28,399 nucleotides of DNA, taken from a virus. This document shows positions 20,829 through 28,020 of the stretch, piece by piece; the stretch's first letter is position 1, and each line of letters opens with the position of its first letter. The notes beneath the pieces were generated by a model. That model searched no databases and had not been told where the DNA came from. It saw only the letters and a list, made by a program, of their open reading frames with translations. The position numbers were made by a program, and so were the translations under genes. Where the stretch lies: IMG/VR virus record IMGVR_UViG_3300032677_000130, positions 1-28,399 of that record; one strand, written 5' to 3'.

Positions 20829-21076
20829 ATGTGGGCAATCGCCATTGAAGACAAGGCCAACAAAAAGATTCAGTTGGTGACCGCAGATACCGGAGAGATC
20901 GCCAACGACGATCCGGTATCTGCGGCGACGTTCACATCGTACCCATCATCGAAGATGGAGAGTACATCATGTTCGGCTGTCACGAGTTCAAACGGAATTG
21001 CTACTGCCAGCCGGAAGTGAAGATCGAGATGGATGAGCGGCCCATGGTGATTCACAAAGACAGGAAGCCAAATTGA
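20829..21076 (+). pseudogene. frame-interrupted conserved phage protein
   Basis: AAAGGAGGGG precedes ATG 20829, whose frame reads MWAIAIEDKANKKIQLVTAD sensibly up to about 20920, then becomes low-quality and stops at 21018-21020. One frame back from about 20924 reads GDVHIVPIIEDGEYIMFGCH and CYCQPEV to a stop at 21074-21076, with the HIVP...CxCxP pattern known from phage hypotheticals. That part has no start codon before an internal ATG at 20969. A missing base or a -1 shift near 20905-20925 would join them into an 82-residue protein. Alternatively there are two separate genes. Confidence 0.5.
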
Positions 21077-21360
21077 GCAACGAAAACGAAGCGCCGGATT
21101 TTCTGTCGTTCGTGTTGGAGTATCTCTCGCAGAAGCCGGGAGCGAAGGTCATGATCTTGATTGAAACCAGCGTTGGCGGTTTTGAGACGCTGCAAAATGA
21201 TCCCTCATTTGTGTGGGGCTTCGGAATGATAAAGATGGCCGAAAACGTCATCAAGTCACGGCTTGAAGAAGTCCGCAACACCGATGCCGAACGGGTGATG
21301 CGAGAGAAAACCGAACGCCAAGCCAACGGCCTTGACGTTCCCAAAGGGAAGTCAAATTGA
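21073..21360 (+). CDS. hypothetical protein, TTG start
   Basis: Encodes 95 residues from TTG 21073, which overlaps the previous stop (TTGA); AGGAAG lies about 6 bases upstream. It is helical: LSFVLEYLSQKPGAKVMILI, then NVIKSRLEEVRNTDAERVMR. No motif was recognised. Its own stop overlaps the next TTG start in the same way. Confidence 0.6.
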   Translation: MSNENEAPDFLSFVLEYLSQKPGAKVMILIETSVGGFETLQNDPSFVWGFGMIKMAENVIKSRLEEVRNTDAERVMREKTERQANGLDVPKGKSN

Positions 21361-21533
21361 AACTCACGATAGGCAATGGAACTCCGATTGAAGCGGAAAA
21401 AGGGGAACTCGCGGTGGAGCATGGCTGCGTGATTCTGAAGAACGAAATGGGCAGGCTGATTATCGCCTACTGTCTGCACCACGGAGAAACCGTTCGAATG
21501 GTCAGCAAGGGAGCCTACGAAGTCAATGTCTAA
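21357..21533 (+). CDS. small hypothetical protein, TTG start
   Basis: Encodes 58 residues: MKLTIGNGTPIEAEKGELAV then EHGCVILKNEMGRLIIAYCL and HHGETVRMVSKGAYEVNV. Beta strand content is high. TTG 21357 overlaps the upstream stop; AAAGGGAAG precedes it, and the stop overlaps the next ATG by eight bases. Short but well supported by the overlaps. Confidence 0.6.
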   Translation: MKLTIGNGTPIEAEKGELAVEHGCVILKNEMGRLIIAYCLHHGETVRMVSKGAYEVNV

Positions 21534-22008
21534 ACCAGAAATCATCGTAATTGACCGTCGCGGCCAGAACCATGGGACCGTGGAAATTGAGGCTCCCAAA
21601 CCGCAGGAGTCAGAAGAAGTTCAAAAGGGGAAGCGGACTTGGGAAGACGTGAAGTTTGTGATCGCCATTACTCAGGGTCCAGATGGATCAATTGCCGCTG
21701 TGATCGGAAGGGCCATGGGATTACGGGGAGACGGAAACGTATTCATAGCCGATTGGTGGTTTGGTCCTGAATATCCCCGGTCATTTGATTGGACGAAGGT
21801 GGCACAGCAACGATTGAATACCTTTCTCGGTTGCGATTGTAAAACCGGATATCAATGCCACACCCACCAAATTGCCATCCAAAATTGGCAAAAAGACGAC
21901 TCTCTGCGAATCGAAAATATCCGCAGCCGACCAATGTCAAAGGTGATCGAAATTTGGATGAGGGCGGAGCAAGCTCGGCAGAAAACCGGAATTGTGGTGC
22001 CAAGGTAG
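21526..22008 (+). CDS. hypothetical protein
   Basis: Encodes 160 residues: MSKPEIIVIDRRGQNHGTVE, then TWEDVKFVIAITQGPDGSIA, WWFGPEYPRSFDWTKVAQQRL and a Cys/His cluster (GCDCKTGYQCHTHQIAIQNW). The Cys/His cluster may bind metal. Alpha-beta type; no named domain was recognised. Overlaps the previous stop by eight bases. Confidence 0.65.
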   Translation: MSKPEIIVIDRRGQNHGTVEIEAPKPQESEEVQKGKRTWEDVKFVIAITQGPDGSIAAVIGRAMGLRGDGNVFIADWWFGPEYPRSFDWTKVAQQRLNTFLGCDCKTGYQCHTHQIAIQNWQKDDSLRIENIRSRPMSKVIEIWMRAEQARQKTGIVVPR

Positions 22009-22014
22009 ATACCC

Positions 22015-22584
22015 ATGAACGATCCTCGCGGCTTACTGGTCTACGGTCCTACCCTGATAAACGTCCAATCCCAAGATGTTCTCATCGAGGACTATGACGG
22101 CTTGCCCAATCTGGCCGACTATCTCTGTGAGAAGATGCGCGAGCACAACGGGATTGGAATTGCCTCACCGCAGGTGGGAGTGTTCAAGAACTTCATCGTG
22201 GTAGCAACCGAGAAGCAAGGTATTCTGGAGATGGTCAACCCGGAAATCTTACAGATGTGGGGTCACGAGTTGGAAGGCTTTGAAGCCTGCCTCTCGATTC
22301 CCCCTTGCGGAAACGGGTGTCCGGTAGCAAGGCTTCAGCAAGTCAAGGTGGAGTTCGGTACAGCCGAGCAGCCCAACAGCCGCAGGGTAGAAGAGTTCTC
22401 AGGGATGGATGCCATCGTAATTCAGCATGAGATGGATCATCTGACGGGAACGTTTTTTTTGGACCGGGTATCGCAGGGCCGCAAGAAGGACGTGTTGATG
22501 TTGTTGAACAGGTGGAAGATGAATAAGGAAATTTCCCAGACATGCAAGGAGAAACAGAATGCAACGCACTGTACCAGAACATAG
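22015..22584 (+). CDS. def: peptide deformylase
   Basis: Encodes 189 residues with the three family motifs: GIGIASPQVG at 46-55 (motif I), EACLS at 90-94 (motif II, with Cys ligand C92) and HEMDH at 138-142 (motif III, H138, E139, H142). These form the metal site that removes formyl groups from new proteins. The length is normal for a short phage deformylase plus a 20-residue tail. Variants: S for A in motif I and A for G in motif II. Phage deformylases are known in several marine phages. It overlaps the next gene by 26 bases. Confidence 0.9.
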   Translation: MNDPRGLLVYGPTLINVQSQDVLIEDYDGLPNLADYLCEKMREHNGIGIASPQVGVFKNFIVVATEKQGILEMVNPEILQMWGHELEGFEACLSIPPCGNGCPVARLQQVKVEFGTAEQPNSRRVEEFSGMDAIVIQHEMDHLTGTFFLDRVSQGRKKDVLMLLNRWKMNKEISQTCKEKQNATHCTRT

Positions 22585-22792
22585 CCCTTTGCTGGCTCCC
22601 GATTGTGTATGTCACACTTGCGGCTCAATTTTGAAGCCGAAACCGATTATCAGCCGTAGGGGAGTAGAGGAGATTCAGTACGCTTGCTACAACAAGAAAA
22701 CCGGGTGCTCTTACGTCACACGGTCTAACAACTACCTGACTGCGGAGTGTGTAGCTTCGCGGCCTCCAGTGGAGGAGGCGATAACGAAATGA
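22559..22792 (+). CDS. zinc-ribbon protein
   Basis: Encodes 77 residues; CAAGGAGA precedes ATG 22559. CHTCGSILKPKPI...YACYNKKTGC forms a likely four-Cys metal site (residues about 18-50). Start overlaps the deformylase end by 26 bases; stop overlaps the next start (ATGA 22789). No function was recognised. Confidence 0.65.
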   Translation: MQRTVPEHSPLLAPDCVCHTCGSILKPKPIISRRGVEEIQYACYNKKTGCSYVTRSNNYLTAECVASRPPVEEAITK

Positions 22793-23277
22793 ACTCTCCT
22801 TGGATGGCCGATGTGGTGATGGGGACGATGCTCGTCTCCATCTTGGGATATGTGGCAATTACCAGAACCATCGCGGCTTGGCGCAGGGGTTGGATTACCT
22901 TTCAGTTATTCTCCGGCGACGTGCGGAAGGCGACTCTCTCACTGCATTCTATGATTCTTCTGCTTCAGAGGATCGAACAGGAGTTGATCTTCATGCGGAA
23001 CATGACGCAGGCGGCAGTCCAAAATTCGGACTCCCAAGTTGCTCAACCGCAGCCCCCGTTAGGCCGTGCAGGACAGATGCCTCCTCCGTTTCCTACTCCG
23101 CAGTGGCCGCAGACTCCCGTACCCGATGCCACGCTCGATGACACGGATCGCGGACTTCTGGAGCAGAGCGAAGCGGATTTGAGGGACGCTCAGATTCGGG
23201 AAGAACTCACGGCTAGAGGGATTGATGTGCAGCAATACGATGCGGGAGAACTTCCGGCAGTGGTGGAAGAGGCGTAG
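22789..23277 (+). CDS. N-terminally anchored membrane protein
   Basis: Encodes 162 residues from ATG 22789 (GGAGGAGG upstream). One transmembrane helix spans about residues 7-28 (DVVMGTMLVSILGYVAITRTI). A helical region follows (about 44-78), then palindrome copy 10 encodes VQNSDS and a Pro/Gln-rich flexible part (LGRAGQMPPPFPTPQWPQ), then an acidic helix. The next gene (terminase small subunit candidate) begins immediately after its stop. No family was recognised; the layout is like phage spanin or holin-linked proteins only superficially. Confidence 0.6.
   Translation: MNSPWMADVVMGTMLVSILGYVAITRTIAAWRRGWITFQLFSGDVRKATLSLHSMILLLQRIEQELIFMRNMTQAAVQNSDSQVAQPQPPLGRAGQMPPPFPTPQWPQTPVPDATLDDTDRGLLEQSEADLRDAQIREELTARGIDVQQYDAGELPAVVEEA
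23017..23031 (+). repeat. dispersed palindrome copy 10, inside a coding region
   Basis: Variant GTCCAAAATTCGGAC, identical to copy 7, read in frame as VQNSD within the 22789 gene. The context AAVQNSDSQVAQ resembles AAVQNLDSETVQ at the end of the 1811 gene. Confidence 0.85.
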
Positions 23278-23913
23278 ATGCCCAAGAAGAAGACCCAACG
23301 CGCCATCGTGCGCCAGAACATCATGGAAGACCCCCGGCACCTGATGCGGTGGCTGAAGTCGCAATCCATCGGAGGCTCACCGGAGGAAGCGGCCAAAGCC
23401 GTCGCTAAGGCTGAAGGGGTAACGATCCAGACCGCCAAGCAGTCGATTCAGCAGGTGGAAGCCTATCGAGCGACCTTTGACAAAGACCGCTTCGACTTGG
23501 CTACGCGGAAGTATTTGATGAGCATGATGCAGAAGTCGGAAGAGTATCTGGGCGACTTGATGGGAGCGACGGAATTAGTGACGGTTCCCAATAAGAAAAC
23601 CGGACAGACCGAAGTGGTTGAGATGCCAGATAAGACCACTCGACTGGAAGCGCAGCGGGTGTTCAAAGACATCATTGTTGGTATGCAGCCGAAGACCCCG
23701 CAGGTAGAAGTCAACGTCGCTCAGACCAACCAAACGGCCCAGATCAGCAGTTCGGAAACAAACGAGGAACGGATGAGACGTTTGCGGAAGCAGGCAGAAG
23801 AGTTCAATACCCTGCCTCCGGTAGTCGCGGCGGTTCCTAAGTATCTGGATGCCGGAGAAGAATCGGAAGACGAAGAAGATGACGACGGGGAAGAAACGGA
23901 CACTGAATACTAA
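23278..23913 (+). CDS. terS: probable terminase small subunit
   Basis: Encodes 211 residues directly upstream of the large terminase, with a TAATG overlap at 23911-23915. The N-terminal part contains a helix-turn-helix-like stretch (SPEEAAKAVAKAEGVTIQTAKQSI, about residues 34-57), the middle is helical and the C-terminal 25 residues are very acidic (EESEDEEDDDGEETD). Small terminases bind packaging sites through an N-terminal HTH and assemble as rings; this matches in size, position and layout. No diagnostic residue confirms it, so the call is by context. Confidence 0.65.
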   Translation: MPKKKTQRAIVRQNIMEDPRHLMRWLKSQSIGGSPEEAAKAVAKAEGVTIQTAKQSIQQVEAYRATFDKDRFDLATRKYLMSMMQKSEEYLGDLMGATELVTVPNKKTGQTEVVEMPDKTTRLEAQRVFKDIIVGMQPKTPQVEVNVAQTNQTAQISSSETNEERMRRLRKQAEEFNTLPPVVAAVPKYLDAGEESEDEEDDDGEETDTEY

Positions 23914-26066
23914 TGGCGTCGATTGTTCGGGCGAACCCATATCTTGAAGAGATCATCACCATCCTCGACCTTCACTTGGAGAAGTATCGGGGTAATGTCG
24001 ATGAGGCACGGGATCACCTAAGCGCAGATGACAATGCGTGGATCGACAACGAGGTTCTCCATTGTATGAGAGAGCCACGTTACTTCATCTCTAACTTCTA
24101 CGCGAATCGGATGGAGGACGGCGGATTTAAGGGGCTCTACCCACTCTTCGACTCGCAGGAAATTCTTCACGACGAATACCGTAAACTGGAAAAGGAATAT
24201 GGCAAGGTACGGGCTCTGGTTCTCAAGGCTCGTCAGATGGGTTCCACGACTTACAACTGCGCCGAGTTCTTTCATAAGACGATTTTTGCCGAGCACATGA
24301 ACTCCATCATCGTGGGGCAGGACGAAGACCAGACCCAGTTCATTATGGGAATGTACGAATCGGCTCTGGATTTCATCCCTTGGTGGATGCGGCCTCGAAT
24401 CAAGATCAAACAGACCGGCAAGCAGATCAACTTTGACGAAAAGGACGATGTGCTTCGGCAGACCCGTCCTGGCTTGAAGACGTGGATATACGCCGATAAT
24501 GCCAATAAGCCAAGCGGTGTGGGACGTGGACGAACCTTCGGTCGCGCACTCCTGAGCGAACTTGCATTTTGGCAGAACGGTTCGCAGCTTTCAAAGTCTC
24601 TGTTTCCTACCATGAATACCACGGACGGCTTCTACATCATGGAGAGCACGGCCAACGGAAGAAACGATTTCTGGCATAATTTGTATCGCAGGGCCGAAGC
24701 CGGAAAGATTGACTGGCACCCCATCTTCATCCCGTTCTACCGCAGAGACAAGACCTACTCGCTGCCGATTCGCAAGGGGCAAGGATTTGTTCTGACCCAA
24801 GAAGAGAACGAGATGCGGATTCGTATTCAGGAGAAGGATGGAGTTTTCATCAAGGATGAAACCTTCAACTGGATGAGGAACAAGAAAGAAGAGTTCGTCG
24901 CTACCGATGGCGATGACATGATGTTTTCGCAAGAATACACAAGCACTCCGGAGGAGAGCTTTCAGTCATCGGCAGTGACGGCCTTCCCTCGCGGAATCAT
25001 CAACCGCTACTCGAAACTGACCGTCAATCCGAAATGGATTGGAGAGATTGCCTACGACTTTGCCAAGGGCGCTCCAGTGCTTCACATGAAGGACGTTGCC
25101 CCCAACGAAGAAGTCCTATACCCCGAGCGGGAAAACCGATTCCATGTCTGGGAAAAGCCGATCCGGGGAGAGCATTATTGCGTCGGAGTGGACGTGGCAC
25201 TAGGTAACGATGGCGGCGACTACTCGGTGTGTCAGGTAGTGAAACTGAGTCAGGGACACCAACTCGATGAGCAGGTAGCGGTGTGGCATGGCTACATCGA
25301 CCCTTCCGGCTTGGCCGAGATTGTCTTTGCAGTTTGCTGGTTCTACAACGAAGCTCTGGCGGCAGTAGAAGTCAACTCCATGGGCATGGTCACCAACACG
25401 GACTTGGTGAGGAAGTTGGAGTACGAAAACATCTACCGCTTCAAGCGCATGGACAGACTGAAGCACTTCATGACGGACATCATCGGTTGGTGGACGGATT
25501 ACAAGTCCAAGCGGGCTCTGATGGCGAAGATGTCAAAGGCGTTGATCGACAACCAGATTGTTATTCGTGACCGATTCACCATGGATGAGTTCAACGATTT
25601 CACTGAGGACGGAGCCGAAGGAGACGGCGCTCATGATGACTATGTAATTAGTTTAATGATCGCCTACTACTGTGGACACGAAGGGGAAGAGTCGCAGCGC
25701 CAGCAGGATAAGTCAAAAGCACCACCTGCGAATTCCAATCTGTTCAAGGTAAAAGACCGTTGGGGCACGATCATCGCGCAGACTACTTCCATGAACGAAG
25801 CGCAACGCACAGCCAAGGCCCATCCTGGTTCTACCATTGAGAGGACGGCAGGGGCGACGGCCAACATTCAGTTGGGCGGCAAGACGTTCAAAATTCCTGC
25901 TGACCGTCAGAACACCGACTGCGCGGTTTACGAAACCAACCGTTCAGCCGCGAAGATGATGGACGAAGGATTTGAGGCGGAGGAGTTGACGCCGGAGGCA
26001 ATCCAAGAATTTGAAAGACAGCAAGACGAGTTGGAAGATGATCCTGAAAGTTGGAAGTGGGTGTAA
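23913..26066 (+). CDS. terL: terminase large subunit
   Basis: Encodes 717 residues. The ATPase half has Walker A KARQMGST at 105-112, a LLSELAFW acidic motif at 213-220 in the Walker B region, and MESTANG at 243-249 as the coupling motif. The nuclease half has CVGVDVALG with D427, AVEVNSMG with E486 and DGAHDDYVISL with D575/D576. It drives ATP-dependent DNA packaging and cuts concatemers. Overlaps the preceding gene start-to-stop. About 120 residues follow the nuclease core (from residue 595), longer than many relatives. Confidence 0.95.
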   Translation: MASIVRANPYLEEIITILDLHLEKYRGNVDEARDHLSADDNAWIDNEVLHCMREPRYFISNFYANRMEDGGFKGLYPLFDSQEILHDEYRKLEKEYGKVRALVLKARQMGSTTYNCAEFFHKTIFAEHMNSIIVGQDEDQTQFIMGMYESALDFIPWWMRPRIKIKQTGKQINFDEKDDVLRQTRPGLKTWIYADNANKPSGVGRGRTFGRALLSELAFWQNGSQLSKSLFPTMNTTDGFYIMESTANGRNDFWHNLYRRAEAGKIDWHPIFIPFYRRDKTYSLPIRKGQGFVLTQEENEMRIRIQEKDGVFIKDETFNWMRNKKEEFVATDGDDMMFSQEYTSTPEESFQSSAVTAFPRGIINRYSKLTVNPKWIGEIAYDFAKGAPVLHMKDVAPNEEVLYPERENRFHVWEKPIRGEHYCVGVDVALGNDGGDYSVCQVVKLSQGHQLDEQVAVWHGYIDPSGLAEIVFAVCWFYNEALAAVEVNSMGMVTNTDLVRKLEYENIYRFKRMDRLKHFMTDIIGWWTDYKSKRALMAKMSKALIDNQIVIRDRFTMDEFNDFTEDGAEGDGAHDDYVISLMIAYYCGHEGEESQRQQDKSKAPPANSNLFKVKDRWGTIIAQTTSMNEAQRTAKAHPGSTIERTAGATANIQLGGKTFKIPADRQNTDCAVYETNRSAAKMMDEGFEAEELTPEAIQEFERQQDELEDDPESWKWV

Positions 26067-26444
26067 ATGAACCGTCAACTGAAGCGGAAGTTCAACGAGT
26101 ACAACAAGAAGTATTTCGGCGGGAAGTTGCCTGCGGATACCGTGGTGGACTGGCACTATGCACTCAAAGACAACGCCATGGGCCGCTGTCACGTTCATGG
26201 CGTTACGGCTTGCAACCAGATTCCCAAGGATTACGGGAATGGGAAGTGCAACGAGAAGCACCTGATTCTCATCAACACCGACCTCTACAACAACGTGTTC
26301 GTCTCGCTGATGACCTTACTGCACGAGATGGTTCACCTTGAAGGCGCAGTCGGAAACCGCAAGCAAGCGGAAAGTCACGGCAAAGAATTTACCGCCCGTA
26401 TGAGAAAATTAGCGACTCAAGGGGCTTTCGACAAGTTGTGGTAA
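26067..26444 (+). CDS. SprT-like zinc metallopeptidase
   Basis: Encodes 125 residues, starting right after the terminase stop. LNKKYFGGKLP-type N-terminus (here YNKKYFGGKLP, 12-22) and HEMVH at 86-90 followed by H104 in ESHGKEF match SprT-like proteases (eukaryotic Spartan relatives), with E87 catalytic. Phage versions are known but their targets are not; a role in removing proteins bound to DNA is inference from Spartan. Palindrome copy 11 follows. Overlaps no neighbour. Confidence 0.8.
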   Translation: MNRQLKRKFNEYNKKYFGGKLPADTVVDWHYALKDNAMGRCHVHGVTACNQIPKDYGNGKCNEKHLILINTDLYNNVFVSLMTLLHEMVHLEGAVGNRKQAESHGKEFTARMRKLATQGAFDKLW

Positions 26445-26447
26445 TAA

Positions 26448-26462
26448 GTCCAAATTTTGGAC
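26448..26462 (+). repeat. dispersed palindrome copy 11 (GTCCAAATTTTGGAC)
   Basis: Perfect 7+1+7 palindrome between the SprT-like gene and the 26477 gene, 14 bases before ATG 26477 and before the GGAGGGAAG binding site. Confidence 0.9.
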
Positions 26463-26476
26463 TCGGAGGGAAGTAG

Positions 26477-26701
26477 ATGCTGCAAGTGATGCCCAAGCGT
26501 GACCACGAAGACACGGCGCAAGAGTGCTTACAAAAGGCACTAAAGATGGCACCGGATATGAGGAAGGTTCTAGTTCTCTACGAACTCGAATCGGACGAAG
26601 TAGCTGGCTCCCTAGACAACGGGATGACCCTTGCAGAGTCGATTTACCTGATCGAAGTTTTTAAGCATTGGATGTTGAAGAACATCACAGGAGGGAAGTA
26701 A
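26477..26701 (+). CDS. small hypothetical protein
   Basis: Encodes 74 residues, helical: HEDTAQECLQKALKMAPDMR then KVLVLYELESDEVAGSLDNG. The KVLVLYE and MTLAESIYLIEVFKHW segments recall small phage hypotheticals. A palindrome copy and GGAGGG site lie upstream. Its stop overlaps the next ATG (TAATG at 26699-26703). Confidence 0.65.
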   Translation: MLQVMPKRDHEDTAQECLQKALKMAPDMRKVLVLYELESDEVAGSLDNGMTLAESIYLIEVFKHWMLKNITGGK

Positions 26702-27324
26702 TGCCACAAATCAGATCAGGCTACTCGTGCCCGCTTTGCAAGCGTCAAACCGGAGACACTAACGAAGTCGTAGCGGATTCAGGCCGTCTGCGGTGCTCTA
26801 AAGTCGATGCCCACCAATTTCCCGACATGTCCGACTTCATGGATATGCGGCCTACGTTGGACTTCAAGCAGGAGCAGCCACGGCCCCAAGCCCAGCCCGG
26901 TCATGTTCCCCTAACCGTGAGGGTTCCGCTTTCGGTCAAGAACGCCATTGACTCCAAGTACGGAGACAAGGCTGATGGAATCGTAGCCGGAATTCTTTTG
27001 ATGATGGCCGAAGGCGAGTGTCTAGTTGTCAGGGACACGGACTTGGCTCGCATCGCCACGGTTTTGCCTGAGAAACCGAAAGATTCGTCTCACCTATTTG
27101 GCATGATGATGGCCCTGAAGTTTGAGTTGGACGAGGCCAAACAGTCAGCAGAACTCGCGGCCAAAGAGGTCAAGGCTTACGAGGGGATGAGTCCGGGGAT
27201 GGTAATGGTGAATCTTGGAGATCAGTATGCTGCCGCTCAACATCGCGCCTCGGCTGACGAACTCCCACTGAAGGTAGCCTGCGAAAAATGGCTGCGTAAC
27301 GGCCTGGAAAACAACTGGTTCTAG
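26701..27324 (+). CDS. hypothetical protein with N-terminal zinc knuckle
   Basis: Encodes 207 residues. CPLCKRQTGDTNEVV...LRCS (residues 10-33) may bind zinc. LTVRVPLSVKNAIDSKYGDK (about 75-96) resembles a strand-helix element of a ribbon-helix-helix-like or AAA-independent DNA-binding domain, weakly. Helical C-terminal half (DEAKQSAELAAKEVKAY). Function unknown. GGAGGG precedes the ATG, which overlaps the previous stop. Confidence 0.6.
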   Translation: MPQIRSGYSCPLCKRQTGDTNEVVADSGRLRCSKVDAHQFPDMSDFMDMRPTLDFKQEQPRPQAQPGHVPLTVRVPLSVKNAIDSKYGDKADGIVAGILLMMAEGECLVVRDTDLARIATVLPEKPKDSSHLFGMMMALKFELDEAKQSAELAAKEVKAYEGMSPGMVMVNLGDQYAAAQHRASADELPLKVACEKWLRNGLENNWF

Positions 27325-27333
27325 GAGAGAACA

Positions 27334-27795
27334 ATGATTGAGATTCAGAAAAGCAAAACCGCCGACACACGCTCCTGTGACTTTACGAAGGTCACGAGAG
27401 ATACCCTTTTAGAAAGCAGTAAGCAGCATATCAACGACATAGGCAAGGGGATTAGCTTCCTTCAGGAGATGCTCCACGTTGCCGCCATTAATCACGACTT
27501 CGATAAGATTACCGACATTGACGGTTTTCATCGGGACTTTGTGACTGGATTCAAGCAGACGGAGTGGTGGGACAAACACCGCAAGGTTAACCGTCATCAC
27601 CTGTTAAACGAGGACGGAGTGCCTTCCGATGTGAACCTCATCGACGTATTGGACATGATTGTGGATTGCGTTATGGCCGGGATGGGACGAACGGGAGAGG
27701 TATATCCTCTCAACATCAAACCTGAAGTTCTAATGGATGCTTTCCAGAACACGGTTGAATTGTTGAAATCTCAGGTTGTCGTTAGGGAGGAATAA
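27334..27795 (+). CDS. phage protein with HD-like histidine/aspartate motifs
   Basis: Encodes 153 residues with AGGAGAGAAC before ATG 27334. INHDFDKI (H54-D55, D57), WDKHRKVNRHHL (H82, H88, H89) and VNLIDVLDMIVDCV (D104, D107, D111) are spaced as in small HD-type, metal-binding phage proteins of the DUF5662 kind. HD proteins are often nucleotide phosphohydrolases, but the substrate is unknown. The stop overlaps the next start (TAATG). The family call is by pattern. Confidence 0.6.
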   Translation: MIEIQKSKTADTRSCDFTKVTRDTLLESSKQHINDIGKGISFLQEMLHVAAINHDFDKITDIDGFHRDFVTGFKQTEWWDKHRKVNRHHLLNEDGVPSDVNLIDVLDMIVDCVMAGMGRTGEVYPLNIKPEVLMDAFQNTVELLKSQVVVREE

Positions 27796-27974
27796 TGCTG
27801 ACGAAGGATGAAGTGTCGGATTTGAAATCATTCGTGGAGCGAGTAGTAGAATGCGAAAAATCACTGCTCGTATCCCAGAACGCTTTGACTCAGGCTCGGA
27901 ACAATCTGTCCCAAACTCTTTGGAAGTTTGAGCACGAGAAGAACACTGAAGATCAGAAAACTCAATCGGACTAA
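27795..27974 (+). CDS. small coiled-coil protein
   Basis: Encodes 59 residues, MLTKDEVSDLKSFVERVVEC then EKSLLVSQNALTQARNNLSQ and TLWKFEHEKNTEDQKTQSD, a continuous amphipathic helix. ATG overlaps the previous stop and GGGAGG precedes it. Probably a coiled coil; no function was recognised. Confidence 0.6.
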   Translation: MLTKDEVSDLKSFVERVVECEKSLLVSQNALTQARNNLSQTLWKFEHEKNTEDQKTQSD

Positions 27975-28020
27975 CGCTTTGGCATGGAAAATCTGAAACA
28001 CTGAAAGTACACTTGGCTAC

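Noticed and set aside
21872-21891. TTGCCA-N8-TGGCAA dyad containing TCCAAAAT
   Set aside because: It resembles the dispersed palindrome only in TCCAAAAT, lies inside a gene, and its arms differ; treated as chance.
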